A DNA stretch of 64,000 bases from contig NC_092874.1 of NCBI RefSeq assembly GCF_028372415.1, positions 333,702,651 to 333,766,650 of the forward strand. The letters run 5' to 3'. This document shows positions 53,040 to 62,869 of the stretch, piece by piece (positions within the stretch are counted from its first letter, which is position 1; each line of letters begins with the position of its first letter). This stretch comes from Notamacropus eugenii (taxonomy: Eukaryota; Chordata; Mammalia; Diprotodontia; Macropodidae). Both the position numbers and the translations under genes were made by a program. The notes beneath the pieces were generated by a model. That model did not search any database, was not told the DNA's origin, and saw nothing but the letters and a program-made list of their open reading frames with translations.

Positions 53040-53440
53040 TTCCATTGCCTACCAAATAAAGTATGAATTTTTGGACCTGGCTTTCAAGGTCTTCCACAGT
53101 CTGGCTCCAGCCTCTTCCTAGTTCTCTGCATGTTCTCTACGTTCCATTCAGACCATCCTATTCTCCTTTCCTTGGTCTCATTCTGTTCTCTCTTATCTCT
53201 GTGTCTTTGTTCTTACTGTTCCCAACACTTGGATTGGTTTCACTCTCCTCTTTCCTACCTCAAAAAAAAAACCCACCCCAAAATAAACAAAACAAAGCAA
53301 AAATGCATCTGTCTATTGAAGTATTGGAGTCCTCTTCCCTGGAGGCCCTCTTTGCTGCCATTTTTCTCCATGAAGCCTTCATTATCACTCACTTAAGTAC
53401 ACATACTACACGCATTGCTAAAAGTGACCTCTTCCCCTGC
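53040..53440 (+). mobile_element. L2 3' UTR fragment
   Basis: 'ctaccaaataaagtatgaatttttggacctggctttcaaggtcttccacagtctggctcc', 'cattcagaccatcc', 'tttttctccatgaagccttcattatc'. An A-rich expansion at 53262-53285. Confidence 0.75.
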
Positions 53441-53564
53441 ACATTTCTTGGATTTCTCCTTTGCGTTCTCCTTTCTTTTCCTGAACCTTTCCTTGCACTT
53501 ATGTTCTCTTTCATATCATAATTATTTGCTCTTCTATCTTCCTTTCCCCATTAAGTCAAACTAG

Positions 53565-54345
53565 CAAGCATTTATAAAATGTACCAGGCACAGTGCTAAG
53601 TCCTCAGGATACAGAGAAAGACAGAAAGTGCCCCTACCTTCAAGAATTTCGCCATTGGACAAAGGAGTCAACATGCAAGCAGCTATGTACAAACAAGATA
53701 AATTGGAGTTAATATCAGAGGAAAGACAGCTCTAAGGAGGACTGGAAAAGGGCTTTTTGTAGAAGATGGGACTTTAGCCGAAAATCAAAGGGACAGCTGG
53801 GTGCTGCAGTGGATAGAGTGCTGGGCCTGCAGTCAGGAAGACCTGAGTTCGAATCCAGCCTCAGACATTTACTAGCTGTGTATGGGACCCTGGACAAGAC
53901 ACTCAGCCCTGTTTGTCTCAGTTTCCTTATCTTCAAATGAGCTGGAGAAGGAAATGGCAAACCACTTGAGGATCTTTGCCAAGAAAACCCCAAGTGGGGT
54001 CATGGATTGTTGGACTGAAACAACTGGACAACAAGAAGGAATATGTGGGAAACACATGAAAACATATAGAGTCAGGGAGTGTCTTGTGGGGAGGAAGAGC
54101 AAGGAAGCCAGTGTCACTGCATCCTAGAGTGTGTGGATGGAGTAAAGTATACAAAGATTGCAAAGATGGCTTAGAGTGAGATTATGAAGGGCTTTAAAGT
54201 CAAACACAACACTTTATATTTGATCCTAATAGGGAGCCACTGGAGATTATTGGGTGACATGGTCAGGTCTGCCCTTAAGGAAGATAACTTTGGTAGCTGA
54301 GGATGGACTAGAGTGGGGAGAACCTTGGGGTGGGGAGACCAAACC
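53565..54345 (-). mobile_element. L2 3' portion, antisense, split by a SINE
   Basis: 53565-53788 ('agcaagcatttataaaatgtaccaggcacagtgctaag', 'aacatgcaagcagctatgtacaaacaag', 'gactttagccgaaaatc') and 54035-54345 ('gaagggctttaaagtcaaacacaac', 'gatcctaatagggagccactggag', 'gacatggtcaggtctg') are parts of one L2. Confidence 0.75.
53789..54033 (+). mobile_element. tRNA-headed CORE-SINE nested in L2
   Basis: Complete and comparatively well conserved: 'gggacagctgggtgctgcagtggatagagtgctgggcctgcagtcaggaagacc', 'acatttactagctgtgtatg', 'gagctggagaaggaaatggcaaacc', 'ccaagaaaaccccaagtggggtcatgg', ending 'ggactgaaacaactggacaac'. Confidence 0.88.
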
Positions 54346-54459
54346 AAAATTATAAATTTCTTTAGAGTAGAGTATACTTCATATCCCCTATGCTTAGTGT
54401 ATTGAAATTCAAGTCAGGGCAAATAATTTTCTCTCTCTGAACTTCAGTTTTTCGTTTAG

Positions 54460-54810
54460 TAGAATATTATCTTCTTGAAGGCAGGGATTTTTTTGTGTTT
54501 GTGCCCCTGGTACATTGTAATATGCCTAGTATGGAGCCTGGCACATACTAGGCACTTAACAAATTCTTGCTGATGGATTGTATTTGCTGACTTAAAATAA
54601 TGATGATGATATGTATAATGATGATGTAATAATATCATAATAGCAGCTAGCATTTATATAGCAAGTTAGGGTCTGTAAAGTGCTTTACGTATGCTGACTC
54701 ATTTATTAAGTACCTACTTTGTGCCAGGTACTGTGGTAAGTGATGGAGATACAATAAAAGCAAAAGAGGTAATCATCTTTTGGGTAAGGTGGAGGCTCCA
54801 GGGACCTCCA
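54460..54810. repeat. L2 tail (plus) followed by old SINE and antisense L2 tail
   Basis: 54460-54575: 'gaatattatcttcttgaaggcagggattt', 'ggcacatactaggcacttaac'. 54640-54700: 'tagcatttatatagcaagttagggtctgtaaagtgctttacg'. 54700-54810: 'atttattaagtacctactttgtgccaggtactgtgg'. Confidence 0.65.
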
Positions 54811-55069
54811 TTCTAGTAGGAGGAGGAGGTGGAGATGAAGATCACTGATCACTACAGTGGCGGTGGCCTGATGTGAAAATGGCTAGGAAGGGCCCTAATA
54901 AAGACAAGTCAGGAGGCAGCTCTGTGAAAACAAGTGATTGATTTTGAAAATAACCTATGGTTGGAAGAAACATTTCCCCCAAATGCTTGTAGCTGACTGG
55001 GTGTTTGGTCATGATTTCCTCTTTTCGCTAGTTGCATTGAGGTTCTTACTCCCTTGAGGTTAGCTTTTC
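54811..55069. other. Unassigned intron sequence
   Basis: Nothing recognised. Confidence 0.3.
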
Positions 55070-55320
55070 CATATGGAGCAGTGATCCTGGAGTCAGGAGA
55101 TTTGGTTTGGAGTCCTTGCTCAGCTAGTTACCTGCTGTAATGCCAGATGAGTCATCAGCCTCTGAAAGTTGTTTCTTCATCTGTAAAATGGGAACGATAA
55201 AATCTCCTCTGCCTACCTTATGAGTTGTCAGGATTAAGTTAGATACTATGTGGAAAAGTTCTTTGGAGTCTGCAAAATCCTGTTAAAGGTTGTGTGCTAA
55301 TGATTTTCCTATTAACAACA
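55070..55320 (+). repeat. MIR-type SINE
   Basis: 'agtgatcctggagtcaggagatttgg', 'gttgtttcttcatctgtaaaatgggaacgat', 'ccttatgagttgtcaggattaag'. Confidence 0.65.
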
Positions 55321-55337
55321 GATAAACAACCTATACA

Positions 55338-55478
55338 CAGGGGTGGGGAATCGTCAACCTTAAGGCCACATGCGGTCCCCTAGGCCCTTGAGTGTGGCCC
55401 TTTCATTCAGTTAAAGGGCTGCACTTGAGGACCTAGAGGGCCTCATGTGACCTCAAGGCTGCAGGTTCCCTGCTCCAG
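55338..55478. mobile_element. Palindromic DNA-transposon MITE
   Basis: The left half starts CAGGGGTGGGGAA and contains AAGGCCACATGCGG, CCCTAGGCCCTTGAGTG and GGCCCTTT. The right half repeats the same order as a reverse complement (AAAGGGCTGCACTTGAGG, CCTAGAGGGCCTCATGTG, CTCAAGGCTGCAGGTTCCC). The arms are about 65 bases with a short AT-rich centre. The CAGGGGTGGGGAA terminus is that of hAT-like miniature elements common in marsupials. I could not confirm an 8-bp target duplication. Confidence 0.75.
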
Positions 55479-55534
55479 GTGTGGGAACCTAACCGCCATC
55501 TCTTTGTGCTTTGTTTTCCCTTGGCTCCGAGTTA

Positions 55535-55735
55535 GAATAATAATGATAGCTAATGCTTATATCATGCTTTAAAAACCCTCCATCTACGGCCTATCCCTTA
55601 AAACAGTTCTGTGAAGTAGATGTTGTAGGTATTATGAACCCAATTTTACAGATGAGGAAACCATGCCTCAGAGAGGCCAAGTAAGTGACTTGTTTCTGAG
55701 TGTAAGAGCAAGAATTGGAATCCTGGTTTTGTTCA
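55535..55735 (-). repeat. Ancient CORE-SINE, antisense
   Basis: 'tgatagctaatgcttatatcatgctttaaaaacc', 'gttctgtgaagtagatgttgtagg', 'cagatgaggaaaccatgcctcagagaggcc'. Confidence 0.6.
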
Positions 55736-55739
55736 GCTG

Positions 55740-56335
55740 GCATTCATTATAAGTCTGCTATGTGGGTGCTGGGGATACAGCAGTGAAATGAGGTAGTGTC
55801 TGCCCTCAGAGAATTTAAATTCTGCTGGGGAAGAAGCCTGCGTATATAAGAATAGACAAAGTAAATACAAAGTAATTAGGGGGAATCAGGACGGGCTTTA
55901 TGGAGGAAGTGGCACTTTGGCTGAGTTGATGAAAACTAAGTATTCTAAGAGGCAAAGGTAAGGAGGGAATTATGTCCCAGGCATGGATAATGTTACATTA
56001 TATGCTTTATAGTTCAGTGTTTTCTGTCCTAGCTGACTCTTTGTGACCCCTTTTTGGGGTTTTCTTGGCAAAGATACTGGAGTGGTTTGTCATTTCCTTC
56101 TCCATCTCATTTGACAGATGAGGAAACTGAGGCAAACAAGGTTAAGGGACTTGCCCAGGGTCACACAGGTAATTTGTGTCTGAGATCAGATTTGAACTCA
56201 GGTCCTCCTGACTTCAGGGCCAGAACTTTAGGCAGTGTACACTGATCCTAGGAGTTGGGAACAGCAGGAAGAAAGGTTTCACTGGACTGTGGAGTGTGTG
56301 AAGGGGAGTAATATTTTATAAGGCAGGAAAGATAG
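55740..56335 (-). mobile_element. L2 3' portion, antisense, split by a SINE
   Basis: 55740-56010 ('cattcattataagtctgctatgtgggtgctggggatacagc', 'ctgccctcagagaatttaaattctgc', 'ggcactttggctgagttgatg') resumes at about 56242 ('cctaggagttgggaacagcaggaag'). Confidence 0.7.
56012..56241 (-). mobile_element. tRNA-headed CORE-SINE, antisense, nested in L2
   Basis: 'ctagctgactctttgtgacccctttttggggttttcttggcaaagatactggagtggtttg', 'ggacttgcccagggtcacacagg', 'gaactcaggtcctcctgacttcagggcc'. The head is truncated or degraded. Confidence 0.85.
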
Positions 56336-56484
56336 TCAATATAAAGTAAATTACAAGGAAATTGCAGGAGAGGGACAAATTGAACTCTTTTTTGTGTACC
56401 ACATGATTCCCCTGAGACATATATAAACTTAGGGAAGCTCAACTTGGGCCATTGGGTTTCAATGGTGATCAATATAGATACCAC

Positions 56485-56700
56485 GATGTGAAGTCTTTTC
56501 CTGATTCTCTAGCTACTAGTGCCCTTCTCCTCCCAAAGTTTCCTCATTTATTTTGCATATGTGCTGCGTGTACTTTTGTACATGCCGTCTCTATTGGTAG
56601 CATTAAAATTGTTTGAGGATAGTGAGACTGTGCCTTCCTTGTTTTGGGGTCTCAGTGCCTACATAGTAAGTTTTGAATAAATGCCTGCTATTATTTCATT
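56485..56700 (+). mobile_element. L2 3' end
   Basis: 'tcttttcctgattctctagctactagtgcccttctcc', 'aaaattgtttgaggatagtgagactgtgcc', 'agttttgaataaatgcctgc'. Confidence 0.75.
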
Positions 56701-56779
56701 AGCAGTTGGGAATGTGAAGGAAGGAATGGATTTGAGAAACACTTGGCTAGAAAAATAGAATTCCTCTAGGGATTTTTAA

Positions 56780-57410
56780 AAAATAAAATTTTTATTAATA
56801 TTTTCTGTTTCTTCTATCACCATAGTTATCCCACATACTCCTCCCCTTTCCCCTTCCAGAGTGGATTCCATATGACAAATCATATTTTTTAAGAGGGGGA
56901 AAAATGAACACAACTGATCAATACATTGAAAAAAATCTGAAAATATATTCACTGTGTAACACTTATGGACCTCCCACCTTCACAAAAGAATAGGTTGGGT
57001 ATCAATGGAGGATCTCAAGGCAAAATGCCTGCCACACTCAGAGAGAGAAATATGGAAGTCACTCACATATTGTAGCAGATCATGTTTGTGTATGTGTATG
57101 TGTTTGTGTATCATGTTCTGATTTGTTATACGATTTCTTTCATTTATCTTAGTCTGACTACATAGCATGACTATAGTGAAAATATACTCAATAGGAAAGT
57201 ATATGTAGAATCTATACAGAATTGTATGCAGTCGTGGGGAGGGAGGGGGGCAGTGGGGGGTAGGTGGGGGGGATAAAATCACAATTGTATGGCAGTGATT
57301 GTTAAACATTACAAAATTTAAAAAAAATAAAAAAAAAAGAATAGGTTGGGTATGTCTGCTCATATTTCTTCATTTGTGTCTTGTTTGATTTATATATTTT
57401 TGTTATATTT
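56780..57410 (-). mobile_element. Old L1 3' end, antisense, host of a younger L1
   Basis: 'aaaaaataaaatttttattaatattttctgtttc', 'cccacatactcctcccctttccccttcc', 'gatcaatacattgaaaaaaatctg', 'cctcccaccttcac'. Interrupted by the insertion at 57003-57334. Confidence 0.7.
57003..57334 (+). mobile_element. 5'-truncated L1 3' end with 19-bp target duplication
   Basis: Flanked by AAAAGAATAGGTTGGGTAT at 56984-57002 and 57335-57353, identical at all 19 positions. Contains 'gccacactcagagagagaaatatggaagtcactc', a G-rich tract at 57234-57272 and an A-rich 3' end. Inserted opposite to the older L1. Confidence 0.9.
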
Positions 57411-57414
57411 ACTT

Positions 57415-57740
57415 TTTTTTTTGAGGGAATTGGGATTAAGTGACTTGCCCAGGGTCATACTGCTACTAAGTGTCTGAGGTTGGATCTGAATTCAGATCCT
57501 CCTGACTCTAATTCCAGTGCACTATCCACAGGGCCGCCTAGTTGCTTCCTGTTAAATTTACTTTGATTTTTTTGGTTTGTTTCTGTAGGATTTTTAATTT
57601 AAAGCTCTTTACACACATGATTTCGTATGGATCTCCTCACAAGGCTGGGAAGTAGATCCTACAAGTTTTGCTCTCCCCATTTTATAGAGGAAAGAACTTA
57701 TGCTCAGAGAGGTTCAATGACTTGCCCACAGTCATACCTT
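57415..57740 (-). repeat. SINE and ancient SINE, antisense
   Basis: 57415-57560: 'gggattaagtgacttgcccagggtcatactgctac', 'cactatccacagggccgcctagttgc' (tRNA-headed type, 3' truncated). 57595-57740: 'aaagctctttacacacatgatttcg', 'cattttatagaggaaagaacttatgctcagagagg'. Confidence 0.7.
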
Positions 57741-58385
57741 TCAAAGTTCTTAGTGGACTTCTGAGCATCTTTTTAGCTCTAGTCCTCTGATCTGCTGAGC
57801 AGAGGCAGTACTGAGATCCAGATTTTTCCTGACTGAATCCAGTGATTGGTTGGAAATGAGATGAATGAATTAGAAGTGACACAGATGACTGTGAGATTCC
57901 AGGGTTCCATACGGGTCATGCAAACATTGTTACTTCCTGCATGAGAGAAGCTAATATTTGGGGGGTGTCTCAGCGATAGCCCTTAACCTAGACCCTTGTG
58001 ATAGACTGGTGTTTTGGTTGGATTTTGGATCTATACATGCCCTTTCTTTGCTTCACCAGCAGCAACATTCCTCTGGCCTGGTGTGGAACAGTGGCATGTA
58101 GGAATGGTGCAAATTTTCTGGGTTTGGTTTGATTTTAAACCCTGCTGTCTTCTCCAGAAGAAATCCAAGCCTCAGGATAATTGGCCCCATCTGCCCTTCA
58201 AGTTGGCTGTCCTCTGGTGTCAGTGTTTTCTGAGGTTGACTTTTTTCCCTAGAACTTGGTTTTACTTCTGTCTCTGAGTGACTTTCCAATTGTTCTATGT
58301 CTCTTCTGTCACCCCCACCCTAGTTTTTGTTTTGACTGGATTCCTTAATCTTAGGGAGTTTGGCAGAATGCATATGTATTTAACC
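57741..58385. other. Unassigned intron sequence
   Basis: No exon or clear repeat recognised. Confidence 0.3.
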
Positions 58386-58920
58386 TCAATCAGCCAGCAG
58401 TTTTTAAGTGTTTCTAGTATGTCAGGCGCTAAATTAGGTGCTGGGGATACAAAGATAAAAAAAGAAAAGAAAGAATTCCACTCAACGAGAGGGATACATA
58501 TGCATATATGTGTATGTGTGTAGTCATATATATATATATATACACACACACACAAACATAATAAATGCAAAATGAATACAAGGTAATTAGGGAGGAAACG
58601 AGCATATGGGGGAAGGATCAGGAATAGCTCAGATAGACAGTGGTGCTTAACTCCCTCTGGAAAGAGGAGAAGAATTCCATTAGGCAGAGCTGAGGAAGAA
58701 CTTCATTCCAGCAGAAGGGACACTTGCCCCTATTCCCCCGTCCCAGGAGGTGCAGAGACAGAGAGCTATAGTTCAGTGTGTAAAGAATGGAGAGAAATGG
58801 CCAGTTTGGCTGTATAATGAAGTTTGGGAAGAAACGTATATCTAATAAGGTTGGAAAGATAGGTTGCTGTCTTTGTCTTAATGGCTTCTCAGCCTGGCTC
58901 TTAGGGCCGGCAGTCAAGCT
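58386..58920 (-). mobile_element. L2 3' portion, antisense, with TA/CA satellite
   Basis: 'agcagtttttaagtgtttctagtatgtcaggcgctaaattaggtgctggggatacaaag', 'gcaaaatgaatacaaggtaattagggagg', 'gaacttcattccagcagaagggac'. A (TA)n(CA)n tract lies at about 58527-58555. Confidence 0.75.
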
Positions 58921-59084
58921 AGACTAACTTGCTTTGTGTTATCTCTGATGATTTTGTCCTTTTGGTGTCTGGGATGATATACTCCTGTCTTACTTGATGT
59001 TTCCCAAATTATAGGTAGGTTTTTTGGTTTGGTTTGGTTTTTTAGCAGAACTTAGAGCTTTTCTTGATCAAGTTACAATTGTTT

Positions 59085-59600
59085 TGTGGGTTCCTCCTGT
59101 GTGCTCACCTTATATGAGGCACTGGTACGGAGATGAGAAAAGGGAGCGTAATTCCTGTCCACCAGGAGCTTCTAGCCCAAGTAGGCAAATAAGAGCAACG
59201 TCCATGAAGTACTTAAAAGACAAGAAAGTGCTGAACTGCTTAATAGGGATATGCTTGTGGGCTGGAGCAATGAGGGAAGGCTAGATGTTGAGATTTGAGC
59301 TGGGTCTTCAAGGAGAGGGGTAAGAGGTAGAGCTGTCAATAAAAGAATTAGCATTTTAAGGGAAGGAGATGGCAGGAGTGAAGTCTCAGAAGCTAGAATT
59401 GGATTTAGTCCAATTAATATAGTTTGAACACCTGAGCTTGGCACGTGTAGAGAGTGGTGAAAAGGCCAGCCCTTTAGCATTGGGAGGTGTGGGAAGTAGT
59501 TGGATTATGCAGGACCTACACTGTCAGGCTGAAGAATTTGGACTTTGTCTTTATGAGTCTCCAACAAGGTTGACCCTTCCCTGGAGGGTGACGTGTGACT
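59085..59600 (-). mobile_element. L2 3' portion, antisense, diverged
   Basis: 'catatgaggcactgg'-like and 'cctgtccaccaggagcttctagccc' patterns, 'gatttgagctgggtcttcaaggagagg', and 'ggattatgcaggacctac...gaatttggactttg'. More diverged than the neighbours. Confidence 0.6.
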
Positions 59601-59604
59601 AAAT

Positions 59605-60155
59605 TGGAGAGATAGCTACTTCCTCTGTTTGGCTTTTAAAGCTCTTTACAACCTGGCACTTTCCTCCCTTTTCAGTGTTATACCTCACTCCTTCTATAGA
59701 CTCCATCCCTGCATCAAGCCTCTCCCTACTCTAATCTGTCCTCTGCTCAGTTATTAAAGTTATCTCCTTTCCCTGTTAGCTTCCCACCCCACCTCCTATT
59801 CCTGCTCCCTGTTATCTCCAGAATCAAATATAAAATCCTCTGTTTGGCAATTAAAGCCCTTTATAACCTAACCCCTACCTACCTTTCCAGTGTTCTCGAA
59901 CTTTCTTCCCTCCACAGGTTCTACAATCCAGTGATACTGGTCTCTCTGTTCTTCATGCCCCGTGTTTCATCTCTTGTGTTCATTTTCATTGGCCATCCTC
60001 CATGCCTAGAACTCCCAGGAAATTCCTCCTCCTGGGAACCTCCTGGTTTTCTTCAAGTTCCAACTAAAATCCCAACTTCTATAAGAAGTCTTCTATCAGT
60101 AAGGGTTCCTTGAGAGCAGGGTCTGTTGTTTGCTTTTCTTTGTATCTTACCCATT
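59605..60155 (+). mobile_element. Two overlapping L2 3' UTR copies
   Basis: The phrase 'cctctgtttggctttt/caatt-aaagc-ctttaca/taacct' occurs at 59617 and again at 59838, so two L2 3' UTR segments lie in tandem. The second continues to 'tccatgcctagaactccc', 'ctataagaagtcttc' and 'ttccttgagagcagggtctg'. Confidence 0.75.
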
Positions 60156-60174
60156 CTCTTCTTTGGTCTCTTTT

Positions 60175-60430
60175 TTCATAGAACTGAAAGGGACCTTGGG
60201 GTTCTTCTTGCTCAACCCTTTTACTTTACAGATGAGGAAACTGAGGCCTCGAGAAGGGAAATGATTTGTCCAAAGTCACCAAGGTGGCACAGCTCCTAGT
60301 ATAATCCAGGTTTCCTTACCAGTAGTTAATTAACAGGCATTTGCTAAGTGCCTTTTAAGTAGAGAAGATACAAAGACAAAAGTCAACGGACCCTGTTGTC
60401 AAGGAGCTTATCTTCTATGGGGGACTAGCC
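60175..60430 (-). repeat. Ancient SINE and L2 tail, antisense
   Basis: 60175-60320: 'gaactgaaagggaccttggggttcttc', 'ttacagatgaggaaactgaggcctcgagaaggg'. 60325-60430: 'taacaggcatttgctaagtgcc', 'cctgttgtcaaggagcttatcttctatgg'. Confidence 0.65.
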
Positions 60431-61295
60431 AAATCCTGTTTGTACTGTACCACAGCTGCCTTCCCCTTCCTCGTAATATCTTCTTCGAGACAGGTGATTG
60501 GCAGTGTGAGTGGTGGGTTGTAATCATTTCTAATTAGTGGTTAGAGTCTTTTGGCAAGTATGTCAGTGGTGTTCGTTTGGATAATTAAGATACAGTACCC
60601 TGTATCTTAACTGTGTGGGTGAAACATACTCTTAGGTCTTCAGAAGGTATTTGCCCATGGATTCACCCAGAAATTTGTGGCACTCCCATAGTCCTCAGTC
60701 CACAAGTTGGGAACCACATACCTAAGCTTGAAAGGCTTCCCTTTGGGAAGTCATGCCCTCTGAGCTGTGGGCATGGTTTGGAACATTCCTGTCATTCTTC
60801 AACAGGGACTGCCCTTAACAGCCTATAGCATGTTCTTTGGATTGTCCTCAGGGGCAGTAAATTATTATCCTCTGAGGGTGAATTTGATTTTGGAAAATGC
60901 CAAATGGCATTCTGTGTAGAATAAAAAGCGGATCAAACTGGGAAATTTAAGCTTGGGTCCCCCAAAATGAAATGTAGACCAAGTAATGAGTCAGGAGGTC
61001 CTCTTGGGAGGCTTGTAATGGTATAATATGGTATATATGGCTTGTAATTAGCCATAGATGCCTTATTGGAATAGCCATGCAAACCCCATCTCCCACCCCA
61101 AGAGAACTACTTTGATATGCACTTCACTCTTCTGAATAGATCAGTTTTTGAAATTTCATCATCATAGCTGAGGTAATACTTTATAGTTTACAGGATGGTT
61201 TTACTTGCATACTTAGAGAAAAGGGAGAGCTTATTACTGTAGGTTGGCCTGGGTGGGTTGGGCAAATCCTAGGAGGAAGTTCACTTAATTCTTGA
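60431..61295. other. Unassigned intron sequence
   Basis: No recognised feature. A TATGG/TAATGG-rich patch lies at 61014-61060. Confidence 0.3.
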
Positions 61296-61545
61296 ATTAG
61301 GAATGCCAGACTTGGAATCAGGAAGACCTGAGTTTAGATCCAGCCTTAGATATTAGCTGTGTGACTCTGAGCAAGTCACTTAACCTAATGTTTGCAGCAG
61401 TTACCATGATTATAAAGAGGGTATAATAATAGCAGCTACCTCCCAGGGTTGTTGTGAGGATCAAATGAGACAGTAATTGTAAAGGGCTTAGCATGATGCC
61501 TGGCCGAAAGCAAAGACAATATAAATATTAAGTATTATTAGTATA
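61296..61545 (+). mobile_element. SINE with MIR-like 3' end
   Basis: 'ccagacttggaatcaggaagacctgagtttagatccagcc', 'gctgtgtgactctgagcaagtcacttaacc', 'aataatagcagctacctcccagggttgttgtgaggatcaaatgag', 'gcatgatgcctggc'. Same subtype as 42305. Confidence 0.8.
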
Positions 61546-62590
61546 CGTGTATACATGAGTATGCATGTACTTATTTCTCTAAGTGCATTTACCTTCTTTG
61601 TAGCCATGGGAACCAGTAGGTTTTGGTAGAGGGAAGGTCTGTGATTAGTCTTAGACATGTTCTCAAACATCTCGTTGCCTTTTACTGGCTTCCATTTAAT
61701 AAATGGTCCAAGAAATAAAGAGCAGAGACAGATTATTTATAAGTTCACAAAGATGTCCAGGCAGCTACTGTGGGAGCATTGTTTCTTCTTCTTTTTCTGT
61801 GGCTTAGAATATGGGAAATGCCAAACAATAGGTCATGTACAGAGAAATTACCAACAGAAACAAACTCCTTTGCAAAAAAAGAAAATTAAATAACCACACT
61901 CTGCCCATAGAACTTTCTGCCATAGAGTTTTTTATTTGGATGCTACATAAATGCTAATGTCATTGTCATCATCATCATCATCATCTTAAAAAACTTGGCC
62001 CGTGTTAACCAGAGGAAATAACTCCAAAGGAATTTCCTGCAAGGACATTGACCTAAGTAGATTATCCATTGGTAGGAGTGAGTCCATTGTTTGGGACAAA
62101 CTGGAATTTGCTTCCTGAGAGAGTTTTCTAGGGGATAGTATTCACTTCTTTGGATCCTTGAGTGGATCTTCCCTCAGTCCTTTTTATACCTTGCCCCTGC
62201 TCTTTCAGTATAGACCTCAGAATCTAGATGAGCTCTAGTGCCAGGGTCACATTTTCCCATTTCTTGTATACAAGAGCAGACACCCACAGAGATGATCTTC
62301 GTGGTCTCTATAACTGTTTTGGTCTCTTGGTTGGATTTTCTAAGGTCCACTCTTTTGTCATTTTTGCTGTATGGCTTGCCCAGTACGAAGGCCCCTTGGG
62401 ATAAATGGAAGAGGGTTAGCCTATGAAGTACTGACTGTCATATCCTTTCACTGAGGACTTCTAGGTCTAAGGAGTAAGCACCCTTCTCTTTCTTATATGG
62501 ATTATATACTCAAATATGGTGATCTCTTCTATTCTGGAGTTCCTCCAAGGGTGCAGATTGCAACCTATCCAAGACTGATCATCCTGTGAA
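61546..62590. other. Unassigned, with (TCA)n
   Basis: A (TCA)n run of about nine units at 61958-61986; otherwise nothing recognised. Confidence 0.35.
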
Positions 62591-62865
62591 ATTCTCTCAG
62601 CCCCAGTGTATGCATCTCTAAAATGTGGATAAAAAATAGCATTTACTTCCCAGGGCTGTTGATTGTTTTTCAGTTATGTGCTCCTCTTTGTGACCCCATT
62701 TGGGGTTTTCTTGGCAAAGACACTGGAGTGGTTTGCCATTTCCTTCTCCAACTTGTTTTACAGATGAGGAAACTGAGGCAAACAGGGTGAAGTGACTTGC
62801 CTAGGGTCCCACAGCTAGTAAGTGTCTGAGGCCAGATTTTAACTCAGGAAGATGAGTTAGTCCAT
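62591..62865 (-). mobile_element. tRNA-headed SINE, antisense, beside a MIR scrap
   Basis: 62660-62865: 'cagttatgtgctcctctttgtgaccccatttggggttttcttggcaaagacactggagtggtttgcc', 'gacttgcctagggtcccacagctagtaagtg'. The head side ends at 'gatgag' near 62855. 62591-62655 is a sense MIR fragment into which it inserted. Confidence 0.8.
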
Positions 62866-62869
62866 TACA

